Shown here in pieces: positions 27,144-27,412 of a stretch of 27,412 nucleotides of DNA. A program made the position numbers and the translations under genes. The stretch's first letter is position 1. Each line of letters opens with the position of its first letter. The stretch covers positions 1-27,412 of the forward strand of contig DATDXI010000063.1 in NCBI GenBank assembly GCA_035289385.1, given 5' to 3'. The DNA is from JACOZM01 sp035289385. Its GTDB lineage: Archaea; Nanobdellota; Nanobdellia; Woesearchaeales; GW2011-AR9. The notes beneath the pieces were generated by a model. That model was not told the origin of the DNA, searched no databases, and saw only the letters and a program-made list of their open reading frames with translations.

Positions 27144-27412
27144 ATGGCCGTCTTTGACTTGGAAAATGTTGTGCAGAGGCATGATGCCGTTTTTCTAGAT
27201 ACCGGGGCTTTTGGACAGATGCCTTTTCCTGTGGAAGTTTTTTCTCCTCAAGAAGTTGAAAGATACCGTGCAGATTTACGTGTGGTGGAAGGAGCATTAT
27301 CCGTGCTAAGAGATGAGCGTTATGCTGGCAGGTTTTTCATCACGCCTTATATTCATGATGAGGCCATGCGGTTTGCTGATGGGATAGGTGCTGATCTTCG
27401 GGTATTACATAC
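27144..27412 (+). CDS. Unrecognised protein, 3'-truncated by the window edge
   Basis: The frame is open for 89 codons to the window end. The ATG at 27144 fits a leaderless start from the TATA box at 27114. The N terminus MAVFDLENVVQRHDAVFLDTGAFGQMPF has the look of a PIN domain's first strand (hydrophobic strand, Asp, Thr/Ser), but the next acidic residues of a PIN site are not clear in the visible part. FFITPYIHDEAMRFADGIGADLRVLH is the other notable stretch. The function is not assigned. Confidence 0.7.
   Translation, partial: MAVFDLENVVQRHDAVFLDTGAFGQMPFPVEVFSPQEVERYRADLRVVEGALSVLRDERYAGRFFITPYIHDEAMRFADGIGADLRVLH

Noticed and set aside
1..27412. CRISPR array or integrase with attachment sites
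   Set aside because: No regularly spaced direct repeats and no integrase gene were seen. The direct repeats noted flank single hairpin elements only.

Overview
The window is archaeal. It carries DNA topoisomerase VI (A and B subunits), a nine-subunit archaeal A-type ATP synthase operon, a Dim2/Pno1-like KH protein, a RIO1 kinase, tRNA genes without encoded CCA that are interrupted by bulge-helix-bulge (BHB) introns, and TTTATAAA-type TATA boxes about 25 bp upstream of many starts, several of them apparently leaderless. The small secreted and Cys-rich membrane proteins and the TA modules would suit a DPANN-type lineage (for example Woesearchaeota-like). That placement is inference.

Layout. 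1-1660: the end of an unrecognised gene with a hairpin terminator, tRNA-Cys(GCA) with a D-arm intron, a Nudix hydrolase, and tRNA-Arg(UCU) that appears to hold three introns. 1661-1789: a rod-like inverted-repeat element between 10-bp direct repeats. 1822-5850: a secreted lipoprotein with beta-sandwich repeats, a methyltransferase-like protein, an unknown gene, a HEPN/MNT toxin-antitoxin pair, a fragment of a second methyltransferase copy, and two related membrane-anchored CX3C proteins. 5939-7150: a second HEPN/MNT pair with an HTH on the MNT protein and a 20-bp palindrome in its promoter. 7323-10917: a lipoprotein cyclophilin, then an overlapping N-formylglutamate-amidohydrolase-like and GCS2-type ligase gene pair, then a broken YgjV-like membrane protein gene. 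10924-11107: a second large inverted-repeat element between 9-bp direct repeats. 11130-14007: top6B-top6A. 15007-24034: the ATP synthase operon in the order H-I-K-E-C-F-A-B-D, preceded by a structured leader of about 175 nt and followed by a 60-residue membrane protein. 23985-27412: an NAD-dependent epimerase, a VapBC pair, the KH protein, RIO1, and the start of an unrecognised gene that runs off the window.

How the genes fit together. The ATP synthase, topoisomerase VI and ribosome-maturation genes (KH protein, RIO1) are housekeeping. Between them lie accessory modules: three toxin-antitoxin loci, two hairpin elements that look like insertions or structured RNAs, and the two-gene amidohydrolase/ligase cassette. 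The features most worth following up are the intron-rich tRNAs, the two direct-repeat-flanked rod elements, the CX3C membrane protein pair with a shared upstream motif, and the amidohydrolase/ligase cassette.
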